Positions 38,280 through 46,794 of a DNA stretch of 64,000 bases are shown here, one piece after another. Each line of letters starts with the position of its first letter. The stretch's first letter is position 1. This stretch comes from Pirellula sp. GTDB lineage: Bacteria; Planctomycetota; Planctomycetia; Pirellulales; Lacipirellulaceae. The stretch lies in contig PNKX01000007.1 in the NCBI GenBank assembly GCA_013822725.1, positions 62,001-126,000 on the forward strand. The letters are read 5' to 3'. The notes beneath the pieces are model-generated. The model saw nothing but the letters and a program-made list of their open reading frames with translations, did not search any database and was not told the origin of the DNA. The position numbers were made by a program, and so were the translations under genes.

Positions 38280-39095
38280 ATGCCCGCCAAGCTAACCGCA
38301 CTGCTCACCTGCAAAAACGAACGCGTCAACATCGGTCCTTGCCTCGATAGCGTGGCGGGAATTGCCGACGAGTTGCTGGTCGCCGACTCCGGCTCGACCG
38401 ACGGCACGCTAGAGTACGTCCGCAGTCGCGGCGACTGCCGCGTCATCGAACGCGAATACCGCACGGCCGGCAACTTCAAGAACTGGGCCATCCCCCAGGC
38501 GTCGCATGAGTGGGTGCTGATTCTCGACAGCGATGAACGAGTGACGCCCGCGATGGCGGCCGAGATTCGGGAACTATTGTCTGGAGAGCCCCAGTACGAC
38601 GCCTATTGGATGGGCCGAGCGAATCACCTCATGGGCCATCGGGTCTTTTACACCGACTGGGCGCGCGATCGCCTCGTGCGGCTCTTTCGCCGCGACCTCG
38701 GACGATATGAAGGGCCCAGCGACCACGGCAACGTCTGCGTGCCGACAAGTCGTTACGGGAGCCTTAAGACACTGCTCGATCACTACACGCTCTGGTCTTG
38801 GGAAACGTATCTCCGCAAGTTCGATCGCTACACGCGAGTTCAAGCGGAACAGTGGCACGCCGAGGGACGCAAGCCGAGCTACCGGCGGATGCTTATTTCG
38901 CCGCCGCTGCGCTTCTTCCGCGACTTCGTCGTCCACCGCGGTTTTTTGGACGGCATGGTAGGTCTGCAGATCTCCTGGATGAGCGCGTTCTATACGTTCA
39001 TGAAGCAAGCTCGACTCTGGGAGCTGCATTACGGCATGCAACAGGACGAGGTCGAGCCTGAGGCGATTGAAGCGGCTGAGCGACGTGCGGCGTAG
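38280..39095 (+). CDS. Family 2 glycosyltransferase (WaaE/KdtX-like)
   Basis: 271 residues, GT-A fold. The N-terminal nucleotide-sugar site is visible as LTALLTCKNERVNIGPCLDS, DELLVADSGSTDGT, FKNWAIPQASHEWVLILDSDERV (the DxD-type motif is DSDE). The C-terminal half has DRLVRLFRRDLGRYEG, LKTLLDHYTLWSWETYLRKF and a helical membrane-associated end (FFRDFVVHRGFLDGMVGLQISW), the arrangement found in lipopolysaccharide-core glucosyltransferases of the WaaE type. It probably transfers a sugar to a cell-envelope lipid or glycan. Its TAG stop codon lies in the left arm of a repeat (39092 onward). Confidence 0.88.
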   Translation: MPAKLTALLTCKNERVNIGPCLDSVAGIADELLVADSGSTDGTLEYVRSRGDCRVIEREYRTAGNFKNWAIPQASHEWVLILDSDERVTPAMAAEIRELLSGEPQYDAYWMGRANHLMGHRVFYTDWARDRLVRLFRRDLGRYEGPSDHGNVCVPTSRYGSLKTLLDHYTLWSWETYLRKFDRYTRVQAEQWHAEGRKPSYRRMLISPPLRFFRDFVVHRGFLDGMVGLQISWMSAFYTFMKQARLWELHYGMQQDEVEPEAIEAAERRAA

Positions 39096-39238
39096 CCGCG
39101 GGTCAACGACCTGCCTGAGTTGTTTCTGAGGGTGGCACGCCCTTAGGTACTCCGCAGGGCGTGAGAACCCGTTTGAGGCGCTGCCACACCCTTTCAGGGC
39201 GTGCCACCCGGACTGCGGGCCAACGATCCGCGGCTACT
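39092..39238. repeat. Nested REP-like elements after the glycosyltransferase gene
   Basis: The outer arms are GTAGCCGCGGGTCAACGACC (39092 onward) and a diverged counterpart ending GATCCGCGGCTAC (39211-39238). Enclosed is an 80-bp element with ends GGGTGGCACGCCC and GGGCGTGCCACCC (39130-39209). The outer left arm supplies the TAG stop of the glycosyltransferase. Confidence 0.82.
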
Positions 39239-39270
39239 CATTCCCAAGCCTGCCGCCTACAATCACCTCC

Positions 39271-42200
39271 GTGGCGATGGAAACTGCCGCGGGGGAAACT
39301 GCCGACGCCAGCGAGGCGTTGCGCGGGTTGCCCGCTCAATTAGCGACGCACGCTGGCTTTTCCGAGGTTCTCACGAGTCTGGCCAACGGCCAGGCGGGGA
39401 CGCTCGGCGGAGTCTGGGGGTCTTCGCGCGCCCTGGTTGCCGCGACGCTCGGCCAGCATTGTCCCCGGACGCTCACCGTCGTCTTGCCTCACGCCGCCGA
39501 CGTCGATTCGCTCGTCGACGATTTGACGCTCTTCACTGACGCTGAGGTCGTCGCCTTCCCCGCTACCGAAGCCGATGCCGGCGATCGCGTGGTGCGCGAC
39601 GAGAACTTTGGGCCGCGGCAACGACTGATCAAACGACTAGTCGCCGGCTCCTGTCCGCGGATCGTGGTGACCTCGATCCAATCGCTGCTGCAGCCGCTGC
39701 CGAGCGTCGAGCAATTGGCCGCGGCGACGCAACGCATCGCCGTCGGCAAGCGGCTCGATCTCGAAGCCTTCACGCATTGGCTCGCGGAGCGCGGCTGCCA
39801 AGGGACCACGGCGGTGGAACTCGCCGGCGAGTTCTCGCTGCGCGGCGGCATCCTCGACGTATTCCCTCCCGATGCGACCGACCCGCTGCGGATTGAGCTC
39901 TTCGACGAAGAGGTCGAGTCGATCCGCACCTTCGACGTTGCGACGCAGCGGAGCCTCGAAAGCTTGGCGACGGCCGACGTGACGGTGCTCGCCGCCGATG
40001 CGAAGCTCCGGACGCACTTCGCCAGCTATTTGCCGGCGGGCAGTTGGTTCATGCTCGTCGAACCTTCCGATCTCGAAGAGGAAGGCAAGCACTACCATCG
40101 GCGGCTGGAGCATCCGGAGGATTATTTCGCCACTTCGACGACGCTGGCCGAGGCGTTCAAGTTCACGTCAGTGACGGCGTCGGGCGTGCCGGCCGGTTCG
40201 TACGAGACGACGGCTCACTTGCAGTTCGAGTCGGTCGAGCAGTTCAGCGGCGACGTCGCGCGGGTCCGCGGAGAGTTGGAGTTGGCCTCGACGGGCCAGC
40301 ACGTTTACTTGGTCTGCGATACCGACGCTGAGGTGGAGCGACTTGGCGAAGTCTTTCGCGAGACGAAGCTGGCCCAAGACGGACGGCTGCACTTTGCCCG
40401 CGGGCGATTGGCGCACGGCTTCCGCGTCTTGTCGACGACCGGCGGCGACGGCATTGTGCTAGTTAGCGCCGCCGAGTTGTTCCACCGCACCGAGCTCTCA
40501 CGACCGACGCAGCGCCCCACCGGTCGCGCAATCGACAGCTTCCTGCAACTCCGCGAAGGCGATCTCGTCGTCCATCTCGCGCACGGCATCGGTCGTTATC
40601 GCGGACTGAAACTCCTCGACAAGGAAGCAGGCGCCGAGGAGCATCTTGAGCTCGAGTACGCCGAGGGGACGCGGATCTTCGTCCCGACGAGCAAGATCGA
40701 GCTCGTCCAGAAGTACGTCGGCGGACGCAAGGCGAAGCCGACGCTCGCGAAGATCGGCGGCACGGCCTGGCTGCGGCAGAAGAAGGCAGCGGAGCGAGCG
40801 GTCGAGGACTTGGCCGTCGACATGCTGCAGGTGCAGGCGGCGCGCGAAGCAAGGCCAGGCATCTCGTTCCCCGCCGATACGCCGTGGCAGCAGGAGTTCG
40901 ACGCGGCGTTTCCATACCAAGAGACGCCCGACCAACTGACGGCGATCGCGTCCATCAAGCAAGACATGCAGTTGTCGAAGCCGATGGACCGCCTGCTCTG
41001 CGGCGACGTCGGCTTCGGCAAGACCGAGATGGCGATCCGCGCCGCGTTCAAAGCGATCGACGCCGGTTATCAGGTGGCGGTGTTGGTGCCGACGACGATT
41101 CTTGCGGAGCAACATCGGCGGACCTTCACGCAGCGGATGGCGGAGTTCCCGTTCCAGATCGCCGCCGTCTCGCGTTTCTGCACCGCGAAGGAAGAACGGC
41201 AAATCCTCAAACAGACGGCTGACGGAACGATCGACTTGCTCATCGGCACCCATCGGCTCGCCTCGCCCGACGTGCAGTTCCAGAACCTGGGACTGGTGAT
41301 CATCGACGAAGAGCAGCGATTCGGCGTTGCCGTGAAGGAGCGGCTGAAGGCACTGCGCGCGAGCGTCGACGTGCTGACGATGACGGCCACGCCGATTCCG
41401 CGCACCCTTCACATGTCGCTGCTAGGCGTGCGCAGCATTTCAAACCTGGAAACAGCGCCGAAAGATCGGCTCGCGGTCGAGACGCGGATCGCGAGGTTCG
41501 ACGATGCGCTCATCCGCCATGCCATCCTGCGGGAACTCAATCGCGGCGGGCAGGCGTACTTCGTTCACAATCGGATTCATGACATCCAGAAGGTCGCGCA
41601 CGAACTGCAACGCATCGTCCCGGAAGCGACGATTGGCATCGGCCACGGCCAGTTGAGCGAAACGGAGCTGGAAGACGTCATGCTGGGGTTCGTGCGGCAT
41701 GAGTTCGACATCCTGCTGGCCACGACGATCGTCGAGAGCGGGCTCGACATCCCCAACGCGAACACGATCTTCATCGACGACGCCGATCGCTACGGCCTCG
41801 CCGACCTGCATCAGCTGCGGGGGAGGGTGGGGCGATACAAGCATCGCGCTTATTGCTACCTGCTGGTCGACCAGAAGCGGCACCTCTCCCCCGAAGCGGC
41901 GCGGCGGCTGCGGGCGATTGAGGAGTTCAGCCAGATGGGCGCCGGCTTCGCGCTGGCGATGCGAGATCTTGAACTGCGCGGCGCTGGCAATCTGCTCGGC
42001 ACCCAGCAGAGCGGGCACATCGCGGCGGTGGGGTACGAGCTTTACTGCGCACTCCTTGAGAAAGCAGTTCGCGATCTGAAAAAGCTGCCGCCGAAGGATT
42101 CGGTCGATGTCTCGGTCGACCTGCCGGTCGCGGCCTTCTTCCCGGAGCGGTACCTCCCCGACATGCGGACGAAGATCGACCTCTATCGGCGGCTCGCACG

Positions 42201-42537
42201 GATTGGCACGGAAGGCGAGCTCGATGATCTGCGCGCCGAGCTAGCAGATCGCTTCGGCGAGGTTCCGCCGCCGGTGGAGCAGCTCATTGAACTCGGCAGA
42301 CTGCGGATCTGGGCCCACCAGCACTTGCTGGAGGCGATCCATCTGGAAGGGAAGTACGCGGTGCTGACCTACAGCAATCGCGGCCCGTTGAGCCGGCTGG
42401 TCGAGCGCAGCGGCGGGGCGTTGCGAGTGGCTGACGCGCGGAGCGCCTACCTGGTGTTGGGCCCCGACGCCGACGATCCCGATCGGGTGCTATCGCGGCT
42501 GAAATCTCTCTTGCGGCCAACCGAGTTAGCTTCCTAG
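39271..42537 (+). CDS. mfd: Transcription-repair coupling factor Mfd
   Basis: 1088 residues. Domains in order: a UvrB-like N-terminal region (GGILDVFPPDATDPLRIELFDEEVESIRTF in pieces), a CarD-like RNA-polymerase-interacting domain (~420-490: EGDLVVHLAHGIGRYRGL), a helicase core with Walker A LLCGDVGFGKTEMAIRAAF, the DEEQRFGV box, TATPIPRTLHMSL, and the TRG region (ATTIVESGLDIPNANT, QLRGRVGRYKHRAYCYLL), then the C-terminal UvrA-inhibiting domain. Mfd pushes stalled RNA polymerase off lesions and recruits UvrA. The start is GTG 39271 or ATG 39277. A single gene. Confidence 0.97.
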   Translation: MAMETAAGETADASEALRGLPAQLATHAGFSEVLTSLANGQAGTLGGVWGSSRALVAATLGQHCPRTLTVVLPHAADVDSLVDDLTLFTDAEVVAFPATEADAGDRVVRDENFGPRQRLIKRLVAGSCPRIVVTSIQSLLQPLPSVEQLAAATQRIAVGKRLDLEAFTHWLAERGCQGTTAVELAGEFSLRGGILDVFPPDATDPLRIELFDEEVESIRTFDVATQRSLESLATADVTVLAADAKLRTHFASYLPAGSWFMLVEPSDLEEEGKHYHRRLEHPEDYFATSTTLAEAFKFTSVTASGVPAGSYETTAHLQFESVEQFSGDVARVRGELELASTGQHVYLVCDTDAEVERLGEVFRETKLAQDGRLHFARGRLAHGFRVLSTTGGDGIVLVSAAELFHRTELSRPTQRPTGRAIDSFLQLREGDLVVHLAHGIGRYRGLKLLDKEAGAEEHLELEYAEGTRIFVPTSKIELVQKYVGGRKAKPTLAKIGGTAWLRQKKAAERAVEDLAVDMLQVQAAREARPGISFPADTPWQQEFDAAFPYQETPDQLTAIASIKQDMQLSKPMDRLLCGDVGFGKTEMAIRAAFKAIDAGYQVAVLVPTTILAEQHRRTFTQRMAEFPFQIAAVSRFCTAKEERQILKQTADGTIDLLIGTHRLASPDVQFQNLGLVIIDEEQRFGVAVKERLKALRASVDVLTMTATPIPRTLHMSLLGVRSISNLETAPKDRLAVETRIARFDDALIRHAILRELNRGGQAYFVHNRIHDIQKVAHELQRIVPEATIGIGHGQLSETELEDVMLGFVRHEFDILLATTIVESGLDIPNANTIFIDDADRYGLADLHQLRGRVGRYKHRAYCYLLVDQKRHLSPEAARRLRAIEEFSQMGAGFALAMRDLELRGAGNLLGTQQSGHIAAVGYELYCALLEKAVRDLKKLPPKDSVDVSVDLPVAAFFPERYLPDMRTKIDLYRRLARIGTEGELDDLRAELADRFGEVPPPVEQLIELGRLRIWAHQHLLEAIHLEGKYAVLTYSNRGPLSRLVERSGGALRVADARSAYLVLGPDADDPDRVLSRLKSLLRPTELAS

Positions 42538-42610
42538 AATCCCGCCGCGTTGGGCTGTCGTCGCGGAGAGCGCCGCATTTCTGCGCGCGATCGCCGCGGG
42601 CTCGCGCTTC

Positions 42611-42696
42611 CAGCCCCTGGCTCCGCCAGGGGGTAGGTCGCCATGCCGGTAGACGTCGCCGAACGCACCGCTACCCCCTGGCGGAGCCAGGGGCTG
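42611..42696. repeat. 86-bp REP-like element (copy 4 of 5)
   Basis: The arms CAGCCCCTGGCTCCGCCAGG and CCTGGCGGAGCCAGGGGCTG are perfect complements here, with the core CATGCCGGTAGACGTCGCC. It lies between mfd and the peptidylprolyl isomerase gene, 30 bp before the GTG of the latter. Confidence 0.93.
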
Positions 42697-42726
42697 TAAG
42701 AGGCGATAACACTCGAGAACGACTTC

Positions 42727-44037
42727 GTGCCGCGACGACTCTTCAACTTGCTGGTTGGCGGAATGCTGGCGATCCTCGCCGCGTCCGAGATCGCCCGCGC
42801 CCAGTCGTTCGAGCCACCGCCGGTTCCATCGACCGGTCCCTCGTCGCCATCGTCGGCGGTGCGGGGCGTTCAAGACGGCAGCGATCCGATGAGCAGTCCG
42901 GCCATGCCGGGCGGAGCCGCCTCAGCGCCGCCGGCGACGTTCGTCTCTCCCAGCCAAGTGACGGCGGCGGCGACGGAACCAGTCGGCCCGCCAATCATTC
43001 CGACCGACGCCCGGCCGATCATGGGCAGCGAAATCATTGGCCGAGTCGAGGATCAGGTGATCCTGGCCAGCGACGTGCTGTGGCAAGTGCAGCGCATGAT
43101 CTCCTCGATGGAAAAGCAAAAGAACATGAAGGTGACGCCCGAGCAGCGTCCCGAGATCGAACGGATCCTGTTGGAGCGGATGCTGCTGCAGCTGATCGAT
43201 ACCAAGCTGCTGTTCGCCGATTTCCGCCGCACGCTTCCGCCCGAGAATCTCAAGCAGGTCGAGAAGACGCTGGCCGAGCCGTTCGAAGCCTCTGAAATCC
43301 CCAAGCTTTATGACACTTACGGCGTGAAGGACCGCGTCGAGCTCAACGCGGCGCTGATTCAGAACGGTTCCTCGCTCAAGGACGTCCAGCGGCAATACAC
43401 CGAGAAGATGGTCGCCGGCGAGTGGCTGCGGCAGCGGATGCCGAAGCTCAAGGTCGTCACCCATGAAGAGATGCTCGCCTACTACCAGGATCATCTCAAG
43501 GAATACGAGTACCCCGGCAGCATCAAGTGGGAAGAACTGATGGTTCGGTTCGACCGCGTCGGCGGCGATCGGAACGCCGCCTGGCAGACGCTGGCGGCGA
43601 TGGGGAACGAAGTCTGGACCGTCGTGGCCATCAATCCGAGTCTCCGCGGACCGGTCTTCGCCAACGTCGCGAAGGCGAAGTCGCATGGATTTACTGCGGC
43701 TGACGGAGGAATTCAGGAATCGACGCCCGGCTCGCTGCTCTGCGAAGAGCTGAACGTCGCGCTCGATACGCTTGAGTTGGGGCGGATGAGCAACTGTATT
43801 GAAAGTCCGCAGGGATTCCACCTGGTCCGCGTCTTGGAGCGGAAGGAACCGGGCCGGACGCCATTCACCGAGGCCCAGGCAAAGATCCGCGAACTGCTCG
43901 AAAACGAGCAGAAGGAAGTCCTCGTCGCCGAGGAACTCAAGAAGCTGCGGAAAACCGCCCGGGTCTGGACGATCTTCCACGGCGACCTGAACGGTCCGCG
44001 GCTTTCCGAACTGCTCGACGAGAAGAAACGTCGGTAA
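42727..44037 (+). CDS. SurA-like periplasmic peptidylprolyl isomerase (parvulin type)
   Basis: 436 residues from a GTG at 42727. The signal peptide FNLLVGGMLAILAASEIARA is followed by a Pro/Ala/Ser-rich linker to ~95, then a SurA N-like chaperone part (EIIGRVEDQVILASDVLWQV, LLERMLLQLIDTKLL, TYGVKDRVELNAALIQNG). A parvulin-like rotamase domain follows, starting YQDHLKEYEYPGSIKWEEL and ending SPQGFHLVRVLERK with EAQAKIRELLENEQKE. It is expected to help outer-membrane or secreted proteins fold. The parvulin core is diverged, so isomerase activity is uncertain while chaperone function is likely. Confidence 0.82.
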   Translation: MPRRLFNLLVGGMLAILAASEIARAQSFEPPPVPSTGPSSPSSAVRGVQDGSDPMSSPAMPGGAASAPPATFVSPSQVTAAATEPVGPPIIPTDARPIMGSEIIGRVEDQVILASDVLWQVQRMISSMEKQKNMKVTPEQRPEIERILLERMLLQLIDTKLLFADFRRTLPPENLKQVEKTLAEPFEASEIPKLYDTYGVKDRVELNAALIQNGSSLKDVQRQYTEKMVAGEWLRQRMPKLKVVTHEEMLAYYQDHLKEYEYPGSIKWEELMVRFDRVGGDRNAAWQTLAAMGNEVWTVVAINPSLRGPVFANVAKAKSHGFTAADGGIQESTPGSLLCEELNVALDTLELGRMSNCIESPQGFHLVRVLERKEPGRTPFTEAQAKIRELLENEQKEVLVAEELKKLRKTARVWTIFHGDLNGPRLSELLDEKKRR

Positions 44038-44086
44038 GCAAGGTTCGGGGTTCAGGGAATACGGGGCGCCAGATATAGCGTGGGTT

Positions 44087-44114
44087 CGGACTGGTCGCTT
44101 AAGCGACCAGTCCG
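44087..44114. repeat. 28-bp perfect palindrome
   Basis: CGGACTGGTCGCTTAAGCGACCAGTCCG reads the same on both strands (split here as CGGACTGGTCGCTT + AAGCGACCAGTCCG). It is flanked by GGCGCC (44066-44071 and near 44115). It lies 50 bp after the isomerase stop and 184 bp before citrate synthase. It could be a terminator hairpin, an operator or a REP core. Confidence 0.8.
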
Positions 44115-44297
44115 GCGCCGGGGTAGAATACGCCGCTACTGAACCCTCATCTGCCGCGGATTGAACCGGTTCCTTGGGGCCGGTAAACTTCATGGCTCCG
44201 CCGCTTTGTCGCGAATCGCTTCAGGGCGACGTTTTCCCGCGGGGATCCTCCATCCGCCCGTCATCTAGCCCGCCGTGTCCGCCGAAAGGATCGTCCG

Positions 44298-45587
44298 ATG
44301 TCTGAGGTTGCCAAGCTCTCCACTCCCGACGGCAAGCAACTCGAGCTCCCCGTCGTCGTGGGAACCGAGCAGGAGCGGGCCGTCGACATCAGCAAGCTCC
44401 TCGGTTCGAGCGGCTACATCACGCTGGACGAGGGCTACGTTAACACGGGCGCCACGACCAGCGCGATCACCTTTCTCGACGGGGAAAAGGGAATCCTGCG
44501 TTACCGCGGCTACCCGATCGAGGAACTCGCCAAGAAGTGCCGGTTCATCGAGGTCGCCTACCTGCTGATCTACGGAGAACTGCCGACTAAGGATCAGTTC
44601 GATCACTTCCGCGGGACGCTGTTCCGCCACACGATGCTGCACGAGGATATGCGGCTGTTCTACAACGGCTTTCCTCGCGACGCCCATCCGATGGCGATCC
44701 TCGGCTCGGTCGTCGGGGCGATGTCGACGTTCTACCAAGATTCGCTCGATCCGCACGACCAGGAACAAGTCGACGATTCGATCGTCCGGCTGATGGCCAA
44801 GCTGCCGACGATCGCGGCCTTCGCCTACAAGAAGTCGATCGGTCAGCCCTACATCTACCCCGATAACTCGCTGTCGTACTGTGCGAACTTCCTGCGGATG
44901 ATGTTCGCCGTGCCGAGCGAAAAGTACGAGGTCGATCAAGACTTCGTCGACGCGCTCAACCTGCTGCTGATCGTCCACGCCGACCACGAGCAGAACTGCA
45001 GCACCTCGACGGTGCGGATGGTCGGCTCGTCGAACGCCAATCTGTTCGCGTCGATCTCGGCCGGGATCAGCGCCTTGTGGGGCCCGCTGCATGGCGGGGC
45101 GAACGAGGCGTGCGTCCAGATGCTCGAGCAGATTCGTCGCGACGGGTCGAACGTCAAGAAGTACGTCGACATGGCGAAAGACAAGAACAACAACTTCCGC
45201 CTGATGGGCTTTGGGCACCGCGTCTACAAGAGCTTCGACCCGCGAGCGACGATCATCAAGGAGGCGTGCCACAAGATCCTCGCCAAGCAGGCGATCAAGG
45301 ACCCGATCTTCGACATCGCGTTGGAACTGGAGCAGGTGGCGCTGCACGATCCCTACTTCATCGAGCGGAAGCTCTATCCTAACGTCGACTTCTACTCAGG
45401 CGTCGTCTACCGCGCCATCGGCATTCCGGAGCAGATGTTTACCGTGCTGTTCGCCATCGGCCGGCTGCCGGGATGGATCGCCCACTGGGTGGAGATGCAC
45501 ACTAACCCGGCGAAGAAAATTTGCCGTCCGCGGCAGATCTACACCGGGCCGACTCAGCGGGCGATTACGCCGATGGATCAGCGTTAA
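44298..45587 (+). CDS. gltA: Citrate synthase (type II)
   Basis: 429 residues, the usual length of the bacterial hexameric type. The catalytic segments are ADHEQNCSTSTVRMVGSS (His), LMGFGHRVYKSFDPRATI (His) and IERKLYPNVDFYSGVVY (Asp). Also seen are GYPIEELAKKCRFIEVAYLL and SAGISALWGPLHGGANEAC. It condenses acetyl-CoA and oxaloacetate into citrate, the entry of the TCA cycle. The ATG at 44298 follows an AAAGGA ribosome-binding site. A single gene; downstream is a 1.2-kb gene-poor stretch. Confidence 0.97.
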   Translation: MSEVAKLSTPDGKQLELPVVVGTEQERAVDISKLLGSSGYITLDEGYVNTGATTSAITFLDGEKGILRYRGYPIEELAKKCRFIEVAYLLIYGELPTKDQFDHFRGTLFRHTMLHEDMRLFYNGFPRDAHPMAILGSVVGAMSTFYQDSLDPHDQEQVDDSIVRLMAKLPTIAAFAYKKSIGQPYIYPDNSLSYCANFLRMMFAVPSEKYEVDQDFVDALNLLLIVHADHEQNCSTSTVRMVGSSNANLFASISAGISALWGPLHGGANEACVQMLEQIRRDGSNVKKYVDMAKDKNNNFRLMGFGHRVYKSFDPRATIIKEACHKILAKQAIKDPIFDIALELEQVALHDPYFIERKLYPNVDFYSGVVYRAIGIPEQMFTVLFAIGRLPGWIAHWVEMHTNPAKKICRPRQIYTGPTQRAITPMDQR

Positions 45588-46161
45588 GGACGACGTGCAT
45601 TGCCGTCGCCTTGTGCTTGTTGTCGGCCCACTGTCGCCAATTAGCGTGCGCGTTCGTTCGGGCGACAGAATTCACTTCACGCAAGTCGTTACCGCAGCGT
45701 CGATTGCGCCGCTGATGCACGCCATTGACGTCGCGACTGACGCGACAGTAGGCGATGGGTGCGGCGCGAGTCGGGAGAAAGAATGCCCCCTCTGGTTTCC
45801 TCACCTTGAGGGGATAGAGCCGCAAGTTCTTGATGGAGAACCGCGGCTAGCAGGCGCATCATCCTGCCGTGCCCAGGGCAGGCGGGCGTCGGTTTAGTTT
45901 TCAAAGATCAGCGTTCGTTCCGTCGCGTCGCCGTCGTGCAGCGATTTTTGGCGACAGAATCGATTTGTCTCAAGTCGTTGCAGCAACGAGGTTTGCAGCC
46001 CTGTCGCGAGCGACATCTGTCGCTTCTGTCGTGACGGCTGGGGAGGCGTCTCCGACGCCAATTCGGCGTTCCGTCGGTAACGATCTTCGGCCCTCTACGA
46101 CTGGTTGTTGTGCAAAGCTGTGGCGCCGACTTTACATAGGTACTCATCGTCGGCGGCGCCT

Positions 46162-46331
46162 TTTGGCCGAAGGCCTGTTATCACCGTACCCTAGGGCAAC
46201 GCCCTAGGGGCGTATGTCTTGCGCAACTTTTTGGCTGAAGGCCATATGCATGCTCACTTTCAACACGCAAAGCGTGAGTTCGCATCCTAGGGCGTTGCCC
46301 TAGGCTACGGTGATGGAGGCCTGCGGCCAAA
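46162..46331. repeat. Large inverted repeat with CCTAGGGCGTTGCCCTAGG arms
   Basis: The left arm (46162-46208) and right arm (46285-46331) pair over about 47 bp with small bulges. Both contain TTGGCC...AGGCCT, ATCACCGTA and the self-complementary CCTAGGGC/GCCCTAGG. The loop is about 76 nt. A REP-like or fold-back element. Confidence 0.82.
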
Positions 46332-46498
46332 CGGTCGCTGTGGCGTTGCGTGAAATGGTTCGGTTGTCAAAGAACCAAATTGTGAATGTCTGTTCAGTAT
46401 TCGGCCTTGGGTGGCCGAAATCAAGTTCTTGCGGCTGAACACGGCGTTTGTTTCAGCCCCTGGCTCCGAATCTTATTCAACTGCCACCACAAATGCAT

Positions 46499-46592
46499 TT
46501 ACCGCAGAGCACACAGAGGTCACCGAGAAAGCAAAGAGGAGATCGTCTCTCTTGGTTTTTTCTCTGTGCTCTCTGTGTGCTCTGTGGTTAAG
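46499..46592. repeat. Two-armed hairpin repeat, GCAGAG type
   Basis: The left arm (46499-46536) is four 9-nt units: GCAGAGCAC, ACAGAGGTC, ACCGAGAAA, GCAAAGAGG. The right arm (46551-46592) is the reverse complement ending TGTGGTTAA. Confidence 0.85.
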
Positions 46593-46728
46593 GCGTTATC
46601 CGCTAAGCATTTCAAGAATGATGGCGCCGTACGATTGTTGTGGAAGCGTCGTTTGGCGGGGCCTCCCGCAGGCCGTGGGCCCTCCGGCTAGGGGCGGTGA
46701 GATAGATAGGCGCGGGGGGAAGGCGCAT

Positions 46729-46764
46729 AAAAAAACCACGGGGCGCCGAGTTGGCGCCCCGTGG
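46729..46764 (-). terminator. Intrinsic terminator of the DUF1559 gene at 46795
   Basis: On the minus strand CCACGGGGCGCC, a 5-nt loop, GGCGCCCCGTGG is followed by TTTTTTT. The stem is perfect at 12 bp. It starts 31 bp past the stop codon. Confidence 0.92.
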
Positions 46765-46794
46765 GTCGTTGGTCTTGAAGCTGAGCGCGGCGGT

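Larger units (their letters stand above)
45588..46794. other. Gene-poor 1.2-kb stretch with repeats
   Basis: No convincing gene. It holds a pair of related ~90-bp segments (45650-45750 and 45911-46040), each with GGCGACAGAAT, 10 nt, then CAAGTCGTT. It also holds a large inverted repeat (46162-46331), a truncated REP-like end (46454-46468, CAGCCCCTGGCTCCG), a GCAGAG-type hairpin (46499-46592) and the DUF1559 gene's terminator (46729-46764). Small open frames here resemble each other only because of the duplicated DNA. Confidence 0.6.

Noticed and set aside
45565-46207. Small open frames on both strands downstream of citrate synthase
   Set aside because: Similar to each other only through duplicated DNA; no start/ribosome-binding logic and no family similarity.
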